Of a stretch of DNA of 64,000 nucleotides, positions 51,849-61,730 are shown piece by piece. Positions within the stretch are counted from its first letter, which is position 1. Each line of letters starts with the position of its first letter. The stretch is from Arthrobacter methylotrophus (GTDB lineage Bacteria > Actinomycetota > Actinomycetes > Actinomycetales > Micrococcaceae). Made by a program: the position numbers and the translations under genes. The DNA lies in the NCBI RefSeq assembly GCF_039539965.1, contig NZ_BAABED010000001.1, positions 3,968,001-4,032,000 of the forward strand, read 5' to 3'. The notes under the pieces are model-generated. The model made no database searches, was not told the origin of the DNA, and saw only the letters and a program-made list of their open reading frames with translations.

Positions 51849-53510
51849 ATGAACAGCTTCACTGACAATTGCACGATCAACGGCATCACGCTGACCGCCC
51901 AGCCCATTCACCGGCAGAACGAGGTCCTCACCCCGGACGCCTTGGAGTTCGTGGCAGCCCTGCACCGCGCGACGGCGGAGCGCCGCCAGGAACTGATGCA
52001 GGCCCGGCACGCCCGCCGCGGCCAGATCGCCGCCGGTCAGGATCCGCGGTTCCTCCCGGAGACCGCGGAAATCCGCAACGATCCGAACTGGCGCGTCGCT
52101 CCCCCGGCACCGGGTCTGGAGGACCGCCGCGTGGAAATCACCGGACCCGTTGACCGCAAGATGACCATCAACGCGCTCAACTCCGGCGCCAAGGTCTGGC
52201 TGGCCGACATGGAAGACTCCTCCACCCCCACCTGGCGCAACGTCATCCAGGGCCAGCTGAACCTCACCGACGCGCTGGAACGCCGCATCGACTTCACCTC
52301 CACCTCCGACGGCCGCAGCAAAGAGTACAAGCTCCGTGCCGCCGAGGACTTGCCGACCATCGTGGTCCGCCCCCGTGGCTGGCACCTGCCGGAAAAGCAC
52401 ATGCTCATCGACGGAAAGCCCGTCGCCGGCGGTGTGGTCGACTTCGGCCTGTTCTTCTTCCACAACGCCCGCCGCCTGCTCGCCCAAGGCAAGGGCCCGT
52501 ACTTCTACCTGCCCAAGATCGAAAACCACCTCGAAGCGCGCCTCTGGAACGACATCTTCATCCAGGCCCAGGACCTCCTCGGCATCCCCCAGGGCACCAT
52601 CCGCGCCACAGTGCTGATCGAGACCATCACCGCGGCATTCGAAATGGAGGAGATCCTGTACGAGCTGCGTGACCATGCTTCGGGACTGAACGCGGGCCGC
52701 TGGGACTACATCTTCTCGGTGATCAAGAACTTCCGCACCCGCGGCCCCCGCTTCGTGTTGCCGGACCGCGCGCAGGTGTCCATGACCCAGCCGTTCATGC
52801 GCTCCTACACCGAGCAACTCGTCCGGGCCTGCCACCGCCGCGGCGCCATGGCCATCGGCGGCATGGCCGCAGCCGTGCCCAACCGCAAGGACGAAGCCGC
52901 CAACACGGCAGCGTTCGAAAAGGTCCGCGCGGACAAGACCCGCGAGGCCGGCGACGGTTTCGACGGTTCCTGGGTTGCGCACCCGGATCTGGTTCCGGTG
53001 TGCCGCGAAGTGTTCGACGGCGTACTCGGCAAGCGTCCGAACCAACTGGACCGCTCACGTGAGGACGTTACCCCCGACGACCGCGCCCTGATCGACATCG
53101 CCGCCACCACAGGAACCATCACGGAGACCGGCATCCGGAACAACATCGAGGTCGGCATTCGCTACATCGAGTCCTGGCTGCGCGGAAACGGCGCCGTCGC
53201 CATCCACAACCTCATGGAAGACGCCGCCACCGCGGAAATCTCCCGCTCGCAGCTCTGGCAGTGGATCTTCTCCCGCGCCATCACCGACACCGGGGAACTC
53301 ATCAGCCGCGAATGGGTCACCGACCTCCTGGACGAAGAGTTCGCACGCCTGGAACGCTTCGACGACGACCGCTTCAACGACGCCCGCAGCATCTTCGAAG
53401 AAGTCACCCTCGCCGAAGAATTCCCCACCTTCCTCACCATCCCGGCCTACGCCCGCTACCTCACGGAGGCCCGCGAAGAAGCCACCAAGGAAGAGCTCGT
53501 AGCCGCATAG
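51849..53510 (+). CDS. aceB: Malate synthase A
   Basis: 553 residues from ATG 51849 (GAGGAG upstream). [80 protein letters not shown] (catalytic and Mg-binding Glu), [14 protein letters not shown] and [11 protein letters not shown] near the C-terminus. Malate synthase A type rather than G by length and motif. It condenses glyoxylate with acetyl-CoA to malate, completing the shunt begun by aceA. The 5' frame reaching 51789 reads through the palindrome and is not used. Confidence 0.96.
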   Translation: MNSFTDNCTINGITLTAQPIHRQNEVLTPDALEFVAALHRATAERRQELMQARHARRGQIAAGQDPRFLPETAEIRNDPNWRVAPPAPGLEDRRVEITGPVDRKMTINALNSGAKVWLADMEDSSTPTWRNVIQGQLNLTDALERRIDFTSTSDGRSKEYKLRAAEDLPTIVVRPRGWHLPEKHMLIDGKPVAGGVVDFGLFFFHNARRLLAQGKGPYFYLPKIENHLEARLWNDIFIQAQDLLGIPQGTIRATVLIETITAAFEMEEILYELRDHASGLNAGRWDYIFSVIKNFRTRGPRFVLPDRAQVSMTQPFMRSYTEQLVRACHRRGAMAIGGMAAAVPNRKDEAANTAAFEKVRADKTREAGDGFDGSWVAHPDLVPVCREVFDGVLGKRPNQLDRSREDVTPDDRALIDIAATTGTITETGIRNNIEVGIRYIESWLRGNGAVAIHNLMEDAATAEISRSQLWQWIFSRAITDTGELISREWVTDLLDEEFARLERFDDDRFNDARSIFEEVTLAEEFPTFLTIPAYARYLTEAREEATKEELVAA

Positions 53511-53530
53511 TCCCCACCGGCGTGGGCCCA

Positions 53531-53601
53531 CCGCCTGCTGGGCCGCCTGCACTCTTCGCAACAAGTGACCCCGATGGTCGGGGAGGCAGCCCAGCAGGCG
53601 G
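53531..53601. terminator. Inverted repeat after aceB
   Basis: Perfect 13-base arms CCGCCTGCTGGGC (53531-53543) and GCCCAGCAGGCGG (53589-53601), loop 45 bases, 20 bases beyond the aceB stop. A second, stronger palindrome (family A) follows at 53615, so the convergent region is insulated twice. No U-run. Confidence 0.5.
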
Positions 53602-53614
53602 AACCCCGTCACTG

Positions 53615-53680
53615 CCCAAGTAGCTCGCAGTTGTTGTCGTTTTGAGCCTTCATAACGACAACAACTGCGAGCTACTTGGG
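53615..53680. repeat. 66-bp palindromic element, family A copy 5 (perfect 27-base arms)
   Basis: Left arm 53615-53641 and right arm 53654-53680 are exact reverse complements over 27 bases, around the 12-base loop TTGAGCCTTCAT. It begins CCCAAGTAGCTCGCAG and ends CTGCGAGCTACTTGGG. It stands between the ends of aceB and the convergent MFS gene. The best preserved copy of the family. Confidence 0.9.
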
Positions 53681-53719
53681 TGTGCGGCGGCGGGACTCGT
53701 GTGCGACGGCGGGACGCAC

Positions 53720-54916
53720 CTAGCGTTGCCGGGCTACCCAGCGCACCGAGAGAGTGGTGCAGACGCAAAACGCAGCGACCGAAGCAAGGATGACCAGGAG
53801 TGGCACGGTCCAGCCGCCGGAAATGCCGTGTACATAGCCCACGATGGTGGGAGCAAGGGCGGCAAAGCAATAGCCAACGCCTTGCACGATGGCGGACATC
53901 CGGCCCGCCGAAGCTTGGTCGCGGGCGAACCTGATGATGGCGATGAAGATGACGGTGATGCCGCCGCCCTGGGCCACGCCACCTAGGGAAGACCACAGCC
54001 ACCACCAGTCCGGGATCAGCAGTAAGCCCAAAGGCACAGTGAGCCAAAGCCCGCTCAAGGTGACCGCCACCGCCGTCGTGCTGGTGAACCGGGCAAGCAG
54101 CGGCACGCCGAGGCCGCCCATGATCGCGAAGATCTGGAAGAGCGATGACCCGGCCCCGGCCTGTGCGGTGCCCATGTGCAGCTCGTCGGACAAGAAACTG
54201 GGCAACCACGCCGTCACGCCGTAATAAGAGAAGGCCTGGCCGGCGAAGCCGAGGGTCAGGCCGACGGTCAGCCAGCCCACGCCGGAGGCGTTGCCGGCTC
54301 GCGACCCGTCGGCGGCCCGAACAGGAGCCGGAACGAAGGCCCTCCGGGCACCCACTGCGGGGATCCAGAACAGGATGGCTGCCAAGGCCAGGATGGCACT
54401 TGCCGCGAGGGCAAGCCGCCAGCCCACAAGTTCGGCGAGCGGGGCGGTGGCCACCGATGTCAGGAAAGACCCGATGTTCAGCGCCGCCGTGTACACGCCC
54501 ATCGCGGTTGCCTGGCGCCGGGGCGCGAAGTCCCGGCGGATGATGAGCGGCACTGCGATATTGCCGATGGTGATGGCAAGGCCAATGAGGGCCGTTCCCA
54601 CTATGACGGGACCACCACCGCCGCTGGAGCGAATCACGACGCCGGCGAGCACGCCCAGGAGCGTGAGCATCACCGCGAATTCGGCGCCGAACCTCCGCCC
54701 GGCCATGGAAGCCAATGGTGCCGCAAGCGAGAAGCAGAGCACGGGAATGCTCGTCAGGAGCCCAAGTTCCACAGGCGAGAATCCAAGGTCCCGCTTCAGG
54801 GAATCCACCACGGGTGCCACCGCGACGAAGGGTCCGCGCATGTTGAGGGCGATGAGGCCGATGCATGCGAGGATCAGCCAGCCTCGTGGGACTTTGGCGA
54901 GGAATTGACCGGTCAT
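53720..54916 (-). CDS. MFS transporter (CynX/NimT type)
   Basis: 398 residues with twelve membrane segments. LNMRGPFVAVAPVVDSLKRD, LGFSPVELGLLTSIPVLCFS is the N-terminal signature of CynX/NimT-type cyanate/nitroimidazole transporters; RRDFAPRRQATAMGVYTAAL is the loop. Substrate unknown. It is codirectional with the ROK gene (83 bases apart) but probably separate from the sugar operon. Confidence 0.82.
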   Translation of the reverse strand: MTGQFLAKVPRGWLILACIGLIALNMRGPFVAVAPVVDSLKRDLGFSPVELGLLTSIPVLCFSLAAPLASMAGRRFGAEFAVMLTLLGVLAGVVIRSSGGGGPVIVGTALIGLAITIGNIAVPLIIRRDFAPRRQATAMGVYTAALNIGSFLTSVATAPLAELVGWRLALAASAILALAAILFWIPAVGARRAFVPAPVRAADGSRAGNASGVGWLTVGLTLGFAGQAFSYYGVTAWLPSFLSDELHMGTAQAGAGSSLFQIFAIMGGLGVPLLARFTSTTAVAVTLSGLWLTVPLGLLLIPDWWWLWSSLGGVAQGGGITVIFIAIIRFARDQASAGRMSAIVQGVGYCFAALAPTIVGYVHGISGGWTVPLLVILASVAAFCVCTTLSVRWVARQR

Positions 54917-54999
54917 GGGATGCTCTGAAGGGTGGGGAAAGTAGCCATTAGCTTCATTGCTATCACGGCAGGCCGCTCCGGAAGGCCAAAAGACGCAGC

Positions 55000-56220
55000 T
55001 CAGCCCGTCGCTTGGAGCGTGGCTTCAATCACGGCCGGGGACAAAACGTGTTGCGTGACCATCTGGCTCGCGCCGAGAATTGCGGCCTGGTCCCCCGCCA
55101 TCGAGATGCCGATGCGCAGATGCGATGTAGCCAGGGGCAGCGAGCGTCGATAGACCACTTCGCGGATGCCGGCCACGAGGTGTTCACCGGCCTCACCCAC
55201 GCTGCCACCGATCACGATCATGGAGGGGTTGAGCAGGTTCACCACGGTTGCGAGGACATCGCCGACGTCGCGTCCGGCTTGCCGGAGTGCCTGGATGGCT
55301 TGGAGGTTTCCCTCGGCGACGAGCCGCAGCACGTCGCCGCCATTGCTCGCCTCTAGTCCTTGGGCCTGTAGTTGGCGGGCGACGGCGGGCCCGGAGGCGA
55401 GCGCTTCGAGGCAGCCATAGTTCCCGCATCGGCAGAGGACGTCGTCGCCTCGGGGAACCCTGACGTGGCCGAGGTCCCCGGCGGTGCCGTTGGCGCCTCG
55501 TTGCAGCTCGCCGCTGCTGATGATGCCTGCGCCGATGCCGGTGGCGATTTTGATGAAGAGCAAGTTGTCGTGGTCCGGCCAATACGCTGTACGTTCGCCC
55601 AGGGCCATGATGTTGACGTCGTTGTCCACCAGGACGGGGACTGGCAGCGAGCGCTGCATGTAGCGGACGACGTCGAATCCGTCCCAGCCGGGCATGATGG
55701 GCGGTTTGACCGGCCTGCCGGTGTCGTGTTCCACGGGGCCGGGCAGTCCGATACCGATCCCGGCAAGGTCCTCGAGGGCGCGGCCTGTTTCGGTGAGGAG
55801 CTCCCGCCCTTCCTTCACTACCCTGCCGAGCACCGCATCCGGACCGTCGGCGACTTGCTGCGCCAGGCGGCGCTCGGCCAGGATCGTTCCTCCGAGGTCG
55901 GTGACCGCTACGATCACGTGCGTCGCTCCGACGTCGACCGCCAGGACAACGCGGGCTGCCGGGTTGAAGGCAAAGCGCGACGGCGGCCTGCCGCCGCTGG
56001 AGCTCGCCTCGCCGGCCGGGCCCACGAGTCCGGAGTTCATGAGTGCGTCAATGCGGGAGGCGACGGTGGACCGGGCCAGTCCCGTGGTGATGGCGAGTTC
56101 GGCCCGGGTACGTGCGTGGCCGTCGCGAAGAAGCTGAAACAGATCTCCTGCGCGCGAAAGGCTCCCGGCGTCCTGTACGGAGCCGTCCTTGCCAGGGGCT
56201 TTTTCGGGTGCTGAGGTCAT
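55000..56220 (-). CDS. ROK-family transcriptional repressor
   Basis: 406 residues. N-terminal winged helix (AGDLFQLLRDGHARTRAELA, ITTGLARSTVASRIDALMNS) at residues 25-80; ROK kinase-like domain with VLAVDVGATHVIVAVTDLGG (nucleotide loop), IGIGLPGPVEHDTGRPVKPP and the zinc site (CRCGNYGCLEALAS, three Cys and a His upstream GDLGHVRV). Divergent from the sugar operon starting at 56406 with a palindrome in the gap, so it most likely represses that operon until its sugar ligand is present. Confidence 0.9.
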   Translation of the reverse strand: MTSAPEKAPGKDGSVQDAGSLSRAGDLFQLLRDGHARTRAELAITTGLARSTVASRIDALMNSGLVGPAGEASSSGGRPPSRFAFNPAARVVLAVDVGATHVIVAVTDLGGTILAERRLAQQVADGPDAVLGRVVKEGRELLTETGRALEDLAGIGIGLPGPVEHDTGRPVKPPIMPGWDGFDVVRYMQRSLPVPVLVDNDVNIMALGERTAYWPDHDNLLFIKIATGIGAGIISSGELQRGANGTAGDLGHVRVPRGDDVLCRCGNYGCLEALASGPAVARQLQAQGLEASNGGDVLRLVAEGNLQAIQALRQAGRDVGDVLATVVNLLNPSMIVIGGSVGEAGEHLVAGIREVVYRRSLPLATSHLRIGISMAGDQAAILGASQMVTQHVLSPAVIEATLQATG

Positions 56221-56258
56221 GCATCAGTGATAGCACGATTGCTTATGCGTGTCACGCA

Positions 56259-56291
56259 GCAAAAGATTGACGAATGTTTTTCAACTTTTGC
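56259..56291. promoter_or_regulatory. Candidate ROK operator
   Basis: GCAAAAG (56259-56265) and CTTTTGC (56285-56291), seven-base arms 19 bases apart; a further ACAAAAGT follows at 56302. TTGCTC (from 56292) and TAGGTT, 17 bases apart, could be the -35 and -10 of the sugar operon, so a bound repressor would cover it. Confidence 0.5.
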
Positions 56292-56405
56292 TTGCTCATC
56301 GACAAAAGTCGGTTTAGGTTGTTCCTAGTTAGTTGTGAGAAGGGTCACGTAGCCTCCCGGCCGCGGTGAACCTCAGAGTCTCCTTTTACGAAGAGGTAAC
56401 TGATC

Positions 56406-57542
56406 TTGTCCAGCCACTCACAAGCAGCCCCGTTAGGATCACTGCAGCCCCTCGGCGTCGGGATCCTTGGCGCGGGCCCGGTCACCCAGGCTATCCACTT
56501 GCCATCCCTCGCCCGGCTCCGGAACATCCTGGAAGTCCGCCACATCATGGACGTCGACGCCGCAGTCGCCGAATCCGTCGCAGCACGCGTCGGCGCCAAC
56601 CACAGCACCAGCATGGACGCGCTCCTGGGCGATCCCGACGTCGACATCGTTGCGATCTGCAGCCCCCACCAGTTCCACGCCGACCAGGTCATCGCCGCAT
56701 GCCGTGCAGGGAAGAAGGGGGTCCTCTGCGAAAAGCCCTTCGCCATGAACGGCGAAGAAGCAGCCCGGATTTCAGCGGTCAGCGAAGAAACCGGCGTGCC
56801 GATCATCGTAGGCGCCATGCACACTTTCGATCCGGGTTGGCTCGCGGCCGAGGCCAACTGGGGCGATCTTCCGCAGAACGTCCACACCATCCGCTCCTCG
56901 ATCGTCCTCCCGCCCAATTCCCGCTTCGAAGACTTCGCCACCGAAATCATCACCCGGCCTGCCGGGGGCGTCCCCGACTACCGCGACGTCGAATTCATCA
57001 AGAACGCACTCCGCGGCGGAATCATGGGACTCGCCATCCACGACCTGCCGCTCGTCAGGCGATTCACCCCGGATTTCGAAGACCTCGAAGTGCTGCAGGC
57101 ACGCCATGTGCGGCCCTTCGGCTACGTGATCTCCCTTCGTTCCGGAAAACAGGGTGCCCGTGAGCGGATCATCGAATTGCGCGCAGTCATGAACACGACG
57201 TGGAAGCCGGAATGGACCTTCGAAGCGATCTCGGACGATGCTGCCCTCCGCGTGGATTTCACTCCTTCCTACGTCCAGGCGGGATCCGCGGTGGCCACCA
57301 TCACCCGCGGCACGGGCACGCGCAATGCCACGAGCATCACCTACGGGCCGTACGAGCACAACGGATATGAGGGCGAATGGCGCGAACTCGCCCAGCTGGC
57401 CCGCGGAACCAAGCAACCGCCGTCCGCCGAAAGCCTTATCAACGACCTCACCTTCGCGATCGCCATCGCCGACGCCACAGTGGATGAGGCGGCAGCCGAG
57501 CATTCCGAACACACCAACAGCCATGCAGGAGCCCGCTCATGA
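56406..57542 (+). CDS. Gfo/Idh/MocA-family oxidoreductase 1
   Basis: 378 residues, TTG start (GAGGTAACTGATC upstream). NAD site LGVGILGAGPVTQAIHLPSL, middle VDIVAICSPHQFHADQVIAA and catalytic VLCEKPFAMNGEEAARISAV (conserved EKP Lys). C-terminal beta sheet domain. First gene of the sugar operon and overlaps the next by four bases. Substrate unknown: by context a sugar, inositol or 3-keto-glycoside. Confidence 0.85.
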   Translation: MSSHSQAAPLGSLQPLGVGILGAGPVTQAIHLPSLARLRNILEVRHIMDVDAAVAESVAARVGANHSTSMDALLGDPDVDIVAICSPHQFHADQVIAACRAGKKGVLCEKPFAMNGEEAARISAVSEETGVPIIVGAMHTFDPGWLAAEANWGDLPQNVHTIRSSIVLPPNSRFEDFATEIITRPAGGVPDYRDVEFIKNALRGGIMGLAIHDLPLVRRFTPDFEDLEVLQARHVRPFGYVISLRSGKQGARERIIELRAVMNTTWKPEWTFEAISDDAALRVDFTPSYVQAGSAVATITRGTGTRNATSITYGPYEHNGYEGEWRELAQLARGTKQPPSAESLINDLTFAIAIADATVDEAAAEHSEHTNSHAGARS

Positions 57543-58342
57543 GCACCCAGTACACGGTCACCGCGACCCCGCGGGCCGAAGAGAGCGGCGCCGTGGCACT
57601 CGCCGTCGCTTCGCTGCCGGCGAGCTTCGGACCCGCCAGTGAGGCGACGCCCACTCCACAGATTTCCGCCATCGAGGGCGCCCCGGGCTGGACCAACGAG
57701 GCAATCAAAGCGATCGACGGCGGAGCGCTGGGCATCGTCGTGGTCAATCCCGTCCCGGAACGCACCGCGGCCCTGCTCGACGCCGCTGAAACCGCCGGCG
57801 TCGTGGTTGTCCTGGACCAGCGCTGGGCAGCCAACCCGGCGCTGGTCCCGGCCGAAGACGCTGTTCGCTCGGTCGCCGGGCGCGCGGCCATGCTGGATAC
57901 CGTCGCGACTGCCCCGGTAGGCAGCGATCCGGCCCGGCTGCTGACCGAGCATCTCGCCGCCGTCGTACGCGTCACCGGTCAGTTGAACGCGCTTCGCGTC
58001 CTGCGCCGCGGCACGCACGGCTACACGATGTCCGGCCGGCTCGCGAACGGTGCCCCGGTTTCGTTCCAGGGCCTGCTGAGCAACGCCCGTCCCGCCGGCG
58101 TCGAGGTCCGTCTCTATACCGACGACGGCGGGGTCAGCATCGCAGTCCCCGAACCGCTTGCCGCGTGGCCGGCGGAAGTCCGGGCTACCGGACCTCAAGG
58201 CGAAATCCTTTTGCCCACGCTGTACGAATCCGCACATCGCGCTACATGGCGTCGGCTCAAGGAGCACCTCGACGCCGAAACCTTTCCCTCCGACCTGGCT
58301 GGCTTTGCACGGCTGACGGAATCCATCGCACACCTGTCCTGA
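57539..58342 (+). CDS. Truncated Gfo/Idh-like protein without a nucleotide-binding loop
   Basis: 267 residues. GALGIVVVNPVPERTAALLD, then AETAGVVVVLDQRWAANPAL resembles the end of a Gfo/Idh Rossmann domain (position of EKP is DQR), and residues 130-260 (LNALRVLRRGTHGYTMSGRL, RPAGVEVRLYTDDGGVSIAV) resemble the C-terminal sheet domain. The GxGxxG loop and the first Rossmann half are missing. It could be a non-catalytic partner of the oxidoreductase encoded just before. Not recognised as a named family. Confidence 0.6.
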   Translation: MSTQYTVTATPRAEESGAVALAVASLPASFGPASEATPTPQISAIEGAPGWTNEAIKAIDGGALGIVVVNPVPERTAALLDAAETAGVVVVLDQRWAANPALVPAEDAVRSVAGRAAMLDTVATAPVGSDPARLLTEHLAAVVRVTGQLNALRVLRRGTHGYTMSGRLANGAPVSFQGLLSNARPAGVEVRLYTDDGGVSIAVPEPLAAWPAEVRATGPQGEILLPTLYESAHRATWRRLKEHLDAETFPSDLAGFARLTESIAHLS

Positions 58343-58483
58343 ACCCAAGCCCTCAGACACGCAAGCAGCACCACCGAGCAAACAGAGCAAATCTGAGCAC
58401 CAAAAGCAATCATTCGCCTTCTCGACGACGAGCCAGACCGCACCAAACGCGAAGACCACGCAGCGGTCCCGAAAGGAATCACC

Positions 58484-59794
58484 ATGAATGTTAAGTCCGA
58501 AGCCAGCCGCAATTTCTCCCGCAGGGGCTTCCTCGGCCTCACGGCGGCAGCAGCGGCTGTCCCTCTGCTCGCAGCGTGCGGAGGCGGCTCCAGCTCAAGC
58601 TCCGCTGGCGGCGCCATCAAGTTCTGGGATATGCCGTGGGCCACACCGGCATATAACGAGGCCGCGAAGAAGATCACCGAGGGCTTCTCCGGAGCCAACA
58701 GCCAGGCCAGCTACCAGACCATCCAGTGGAACAACTTCTACCAGACGTTCTCCTCGGCCATCGCGTCCAAAACCGGCCCCGCGGTGTCCACCGGTGGCGG
58801 CTTCCAGGCGTTCCAGTTCGACCAGCAGGGCCAGATCGCCTACGCGGACAAGGTGGTCGAAGCGCTCAAGAAGAACGGCCAGTTCGACGACTTCCTGCCG
58901 GGCGTGCTGGAGCCGTTCAAGTCCGACAAAGGCTACGTCGCCGTTCCGTGGCAACTGGACATGCGCCCGCTGTGGTACCGCAAGTCCCTCTTCGACCAGG
59001 CCGGGGTTGCCGTCCCGACCGACTGGCCCAGCCTGCTCGACGCCGGCAAGAAGCTCAAGGGCATCGGTGCAGTCGGGTTCGCTACGGGCTCCGGCGCCGG
59101 CAACAACATCGGCAACCACTTGATGATCATGATGATGATCAACAACGGTGGCGGCGTCTTCACCAAGGACGGCCAGCTGGACGTCATGAACGACCGCAAT
59201 GTCGAAGCCATCGAGTTCCTGCTCGAGCTCGTCTCCAACGGCGTCATCGACCCCGCCGCGGTCAGCTACACCACCGACAACCTCGATGCCCAGTGGAAGA
59301 ACAAGAAGGCGGCCTTCGGCATGTATGTGCTCGGCGTGCCGCAGCGCGTAGGCGACACCTCGGGAGACCTCCTGGTGGCCAGCCCGATGGCCGGTCCGCA
59401 CGGCGACAAGGCCACACTGGTGTTCCCGAACAACATCATGATGTACAAGAACACTCCCTCCCAGGATGCCTCGGAGGCCTTCCTGGTCTACTACATGGGC
59501 CAGCTCAAGCAACTGTGGCAGCAGAAGCTCATGAACGCGCTCCCGGTCTTCAAATCCATCACCGAGCTTCCCGAGTTTGCCAGCGATCCCAACAACGTCA
59601 AGATCGTCAAGGAGTACCAGCCGATCGCGAAGACCTTCGCCGCGCAGGGAACCTCCCTCAACGCCAACCTCGCAGTCCTCGACGGCGGCCAGGCGCTCAA
59701 CCAGTTCACCCAGACCATCCTCACGGGCAAGACCGACGCCAAGTCGGCACTCACGGCCTTCCAGACCGGCCTCCAGTCTGTCCTCAAGAAGTAA
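58484..59794 (+). CDS. Sugar ABC transporter substrate-binding lipoprotein
   Basis: 436 residues. Twin-arginine lipoprotein signal: SRRGFLGLTAAAAAVPLLAA then Cys (residue 28) and a Gly/Ser-rich linker. The mature domain is of the extracellular solute-binding family 1 type: FQAFQFDQQGQIAYADKVVE, DKGYVAVPWQLDMRPLWYRK, SLFDQAGVAVPTDWPSLLDA. Delivers an oligosaccharide to the two permeases encoded next (13-base gap). The 141-base space upstream, after the truncated gene, contains no other gene. No ATPase gene is in the window; such importers often share a common ATPase (MsmK/MalK type). Confidence 0.9.
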   Translation: MNVKSEASRNFSRRGFLGLTAAAAAVPLLAACGGGSSSSSAGGAIKFWDMPWATPAYNEAAKKITEGFSGANSQASYQTIQWNNFYQTFSSAIASKTGPAVSTGGGFQAFQFDQQGQIAYADKVVEALKKNGQFDDFLPGVLEPFKSDKGYVAVPWQLDMRPLWYRKSLFDQAGVAVPTDWPSLLDAGKKLKGIGAVGFATGSGAGNNIGNHLMIMMMINNGGGVFTKDGQLDVMNDRNVEAIEFLLELVSNGVIDPAAVSYTTDNLDAQWKNKKAAFGMYVLGVPQRVGDTSGDLLVASPMAGPHGDKATLVFPNNIMMYKNTPSQDASEAFLVYYMGQLKQLWQQKLMNALPVFKSITELPEFASDPNNVKIVKEYQPIAKTFAAQGTSLNANLAVLDGGQALNQFTQTILTGKTDAKSALTAFQTGLQSVLKK

Positions 59795-59807
59795 AGCGGC
59801 CCCTGCC

Positions 59808-60770
59808 ATGTCATCAACCACTACACAATCGGGCCTGGCCCGGGCCCGCCGGGGCGTTGCCCCCGGTGGGTCCGGGGGCGGGAACGTGAACCGCAAGAGC
59901 AAACTGTCGGGCCAGACCCGCCGGACTTTTTTCTGGCTTCTGTTGCCTTCCATCGTCCTGCTCATCCTGATCAACGGCTACCCGCTGATCTACGCCGGCG
60001 TCCAGGCGACCCACGACGGCTCCTTGATCGACACCGGCAACTTCGTCGGCGTCGACAACTTCGCCACCGTCCTCTCCTCGCCCGCTTTCTGGAAGGCCGC
60101 CCAGTTCACCCTGTGGTTCACCATTGTCGGTGTCTTTGGTTCCTGGCTGGTGGGCTTGGGCCTGGCGTTGCTCTTGCGCACCAAAATCCCCGCGGGCGGC
60201 ACCTTCAAGGTCCTGCTCCTTCTGCCCTGGGTAGTGCCGATCGTGGTGTCCTCGACGGCCTGGAACTGGCTCGTCGCCACCCCGGACAGCCTCATCCCTT
60301 CCATCTTCCGCAACCTCGGATTAGGCACCCCGCTGTTCCTGGCCGACCCGCACCTCGCGGCCGTCATGGTCATGGTCTTCAAGGTCTGGGTCAGCTTCCC
60401 GTTCATGATGATGATGATCTCCGCCGCGTTGGCCTCCGTGGACACCACCGTCTACGAGGCAGCCAGCATGGACGGCGCCAGCAAGTGGCAGCAGTTCACC
60501 CAGATCACGCTGCCGATGATCGCCCGCTCCACCTACATCAGCTGGATCCTGATGACGATCTTCTGCGTCAACGACTTCCCCACCATCTACCTCCTCACCG
60601 GCGGCGGACCGGTCGACGCCACCACCTCCCTCGTGGTCCTGGCCTACCGCAGCGTCTTCCAGGACTTCCAGACCGGACCCGGCGTCGCCATCGCCTTCCT
60701 CATGACCCTCACCCTCGTGGTCGTGTCGGTCCTCCTGTACCGCCAGATCCGAAAGTCGAGCGTCGAATAA
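59808..60770 (+). CDS. Sugar ABC transporter permease 1 (MalF type)
   Basis: 320 residues from ATG 59808. Six membrane segments, starting FFWLLLPSIVLLILINGYPL; the EAA loop YEAASMDGASKWQQFTQITL couples to the ATPase. N-terminus is basic and cytosolic. It pairs with the second permease, whose start overlaps its stop by one base (TAATG). Confidence 0.92.
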   Translation: MSSTTTQSGLARARRGVAPGGSGGGNVNRKSKLSGQTRRTFFWLLLPSIVLLILINGYPLIYAGVQATHDGSLIDTGNFVGVDNFATVLSSPAFWKAAQFTLWFTIVGVFGSWLVGLGLALLLRTKIPAGGTFKVLLLLPWVVPIVVSSTAWNWLVATPDSLIPSIFRNLGLGTPLFLADPHLAAVMVMVFKVWVSFPFMMMMISAALASVDTTVYEAASMDGASKWQQFTQITLPMIARSTYISWILMTIFCVNDFPTIYLLTGGGPVDATTSLVVLAYRSVFQDFQTGPGVAIAFLMTLTLVVVSVLLYRQIRKSSVE

Positions 60771-61663
60771 TGAGCGCAGTACTCCACGCCCAACCCGAAT
60801 CAGGACCCGCCCTCGGCGTCGCGGGAGCCGAAAAGACCCGCCGCGTCCTCTCCGAAGCAGTCATGCAAGGACGCTGGTGGCGCTTCGCCCTGATCCTCGT
60901 CATCACCGCGATCGTCCTCGTCCCCATCATGGTCACGGTAATCCTGGCCCTGACCCCGGGCCCGAACAGCACCGCGACCGGGCTGACCCTGGAAAACATC
61001 ACCGGCGTCTTCTCCAAAACCCTCGCCGGCACCTGGCTGAGCAACAGCCTCATCACCACGCTGTCCACCGTGATCGTCGCCGTCGCCGTCGCGGCACCTG
61101 CCGGCTACGTCCTCTCCCGCGGCCGCTCCAAAGCCGTCTCGGGCTATTCCCTGCTGCTGTTCGTCATGCAGTCGCTGCCGATCATTACCTCTGTGGTGCC
61201 GCTGTTCATCCTCTTCGCCGGCATGGGACTCGTGGACAACCTCCTCGGCCTCATCATCATCTACGTCGGCTCGACAATGACCGTCGCCACGTGGATGATG
61301 GCGGCATACTTCGATTCCATCCCGATCAGCCTCGAGGAGGCCTCGTGGATCGACGGTTGCTCCGTGTTCGGATCCTTCACCAAAGTGGTGCTGCGCAACT
61401 CCCTGCCCGGCATCCTGTCCACCGCGATCTTCGCCTTCCTCCTGGCCTGGAACGACTACCTGGTCGCGATCGTGTTCCTGCGTTCCAACGAGATCTTCAC
61501 CCTCCCGGTGGGCGTGCAGTCCTTCTTCCAGCAAAACCTCACCGATTGGTCAGGCGTCATGGCCCTCGCCGTCGTCATGATGCTCCCGCCCATCATCGTC
61601 TTCGCCACCCTGAACAAATACTTCAGCGTCGGCGGCATCGGCGGATCCCTCGCCGGCCGCTAG
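60770..61663 (+). CDS. Sugar ABC transporter permease 2 (MalG type)
   Basis: 297 residues from ATG 60770. Six membrane segments; the EAA loop LEEASWIDGCSVFGSFTKVV, then LRNSLPGILSTAIFAFLLAW is intact; WNDYLVAIVFLRS follows. It forms the membrane channel with permease 1. A 68-base gap leads to the isomerase gene. Confidence 0.92.
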   Translation: MSAVLHAQPESGPALGVAGAEKTRRVLSEAVMQGRWWRFALILVITAIVLVPIMVTVILALTPGPNSTATGLTLENITGVFSKTLAGTWLSNSLITTLSTVIVAVAVAAPAGYVLSRGRSKAVSGYSLLLFVMQSLPIITSVVPLFILFAGMGLVDNLLGLIIIYVGSTMTVATWMMAAYFDSIPISLEEASWIDGCSVFGSFTKVVLRNSLPGILSTAIFAFLLAWNDYLVAIVFLRSNEIFTLPVGVQSFFQQNLTDWSGVMALAVVMMLPPIIVFATLNKYFSVGGIGGSLAGR

Positions 61664-61730
61664 CGGCTGCCATATGCCTCGCATCGCACGCACCTGACAT
61701 TTCATGCAATTGACAACGCAAAGGAAAACC

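Noticed and set aside
53055..54866. A 603-codon minus-strand frame across aceB and the MFS gene
   Set aside because: It runs in a different frame from the MFS gene and antisense to aceB, giving Arg/His-rich sequence typical of GC shadows.
57341..58459. A 372-codon minus-strand frame opposite the sugar operon
   Set aside because: An antisense shadow of the Gfo/Idh-like genes; Cys/Arg/Gly-rich with no motifs.
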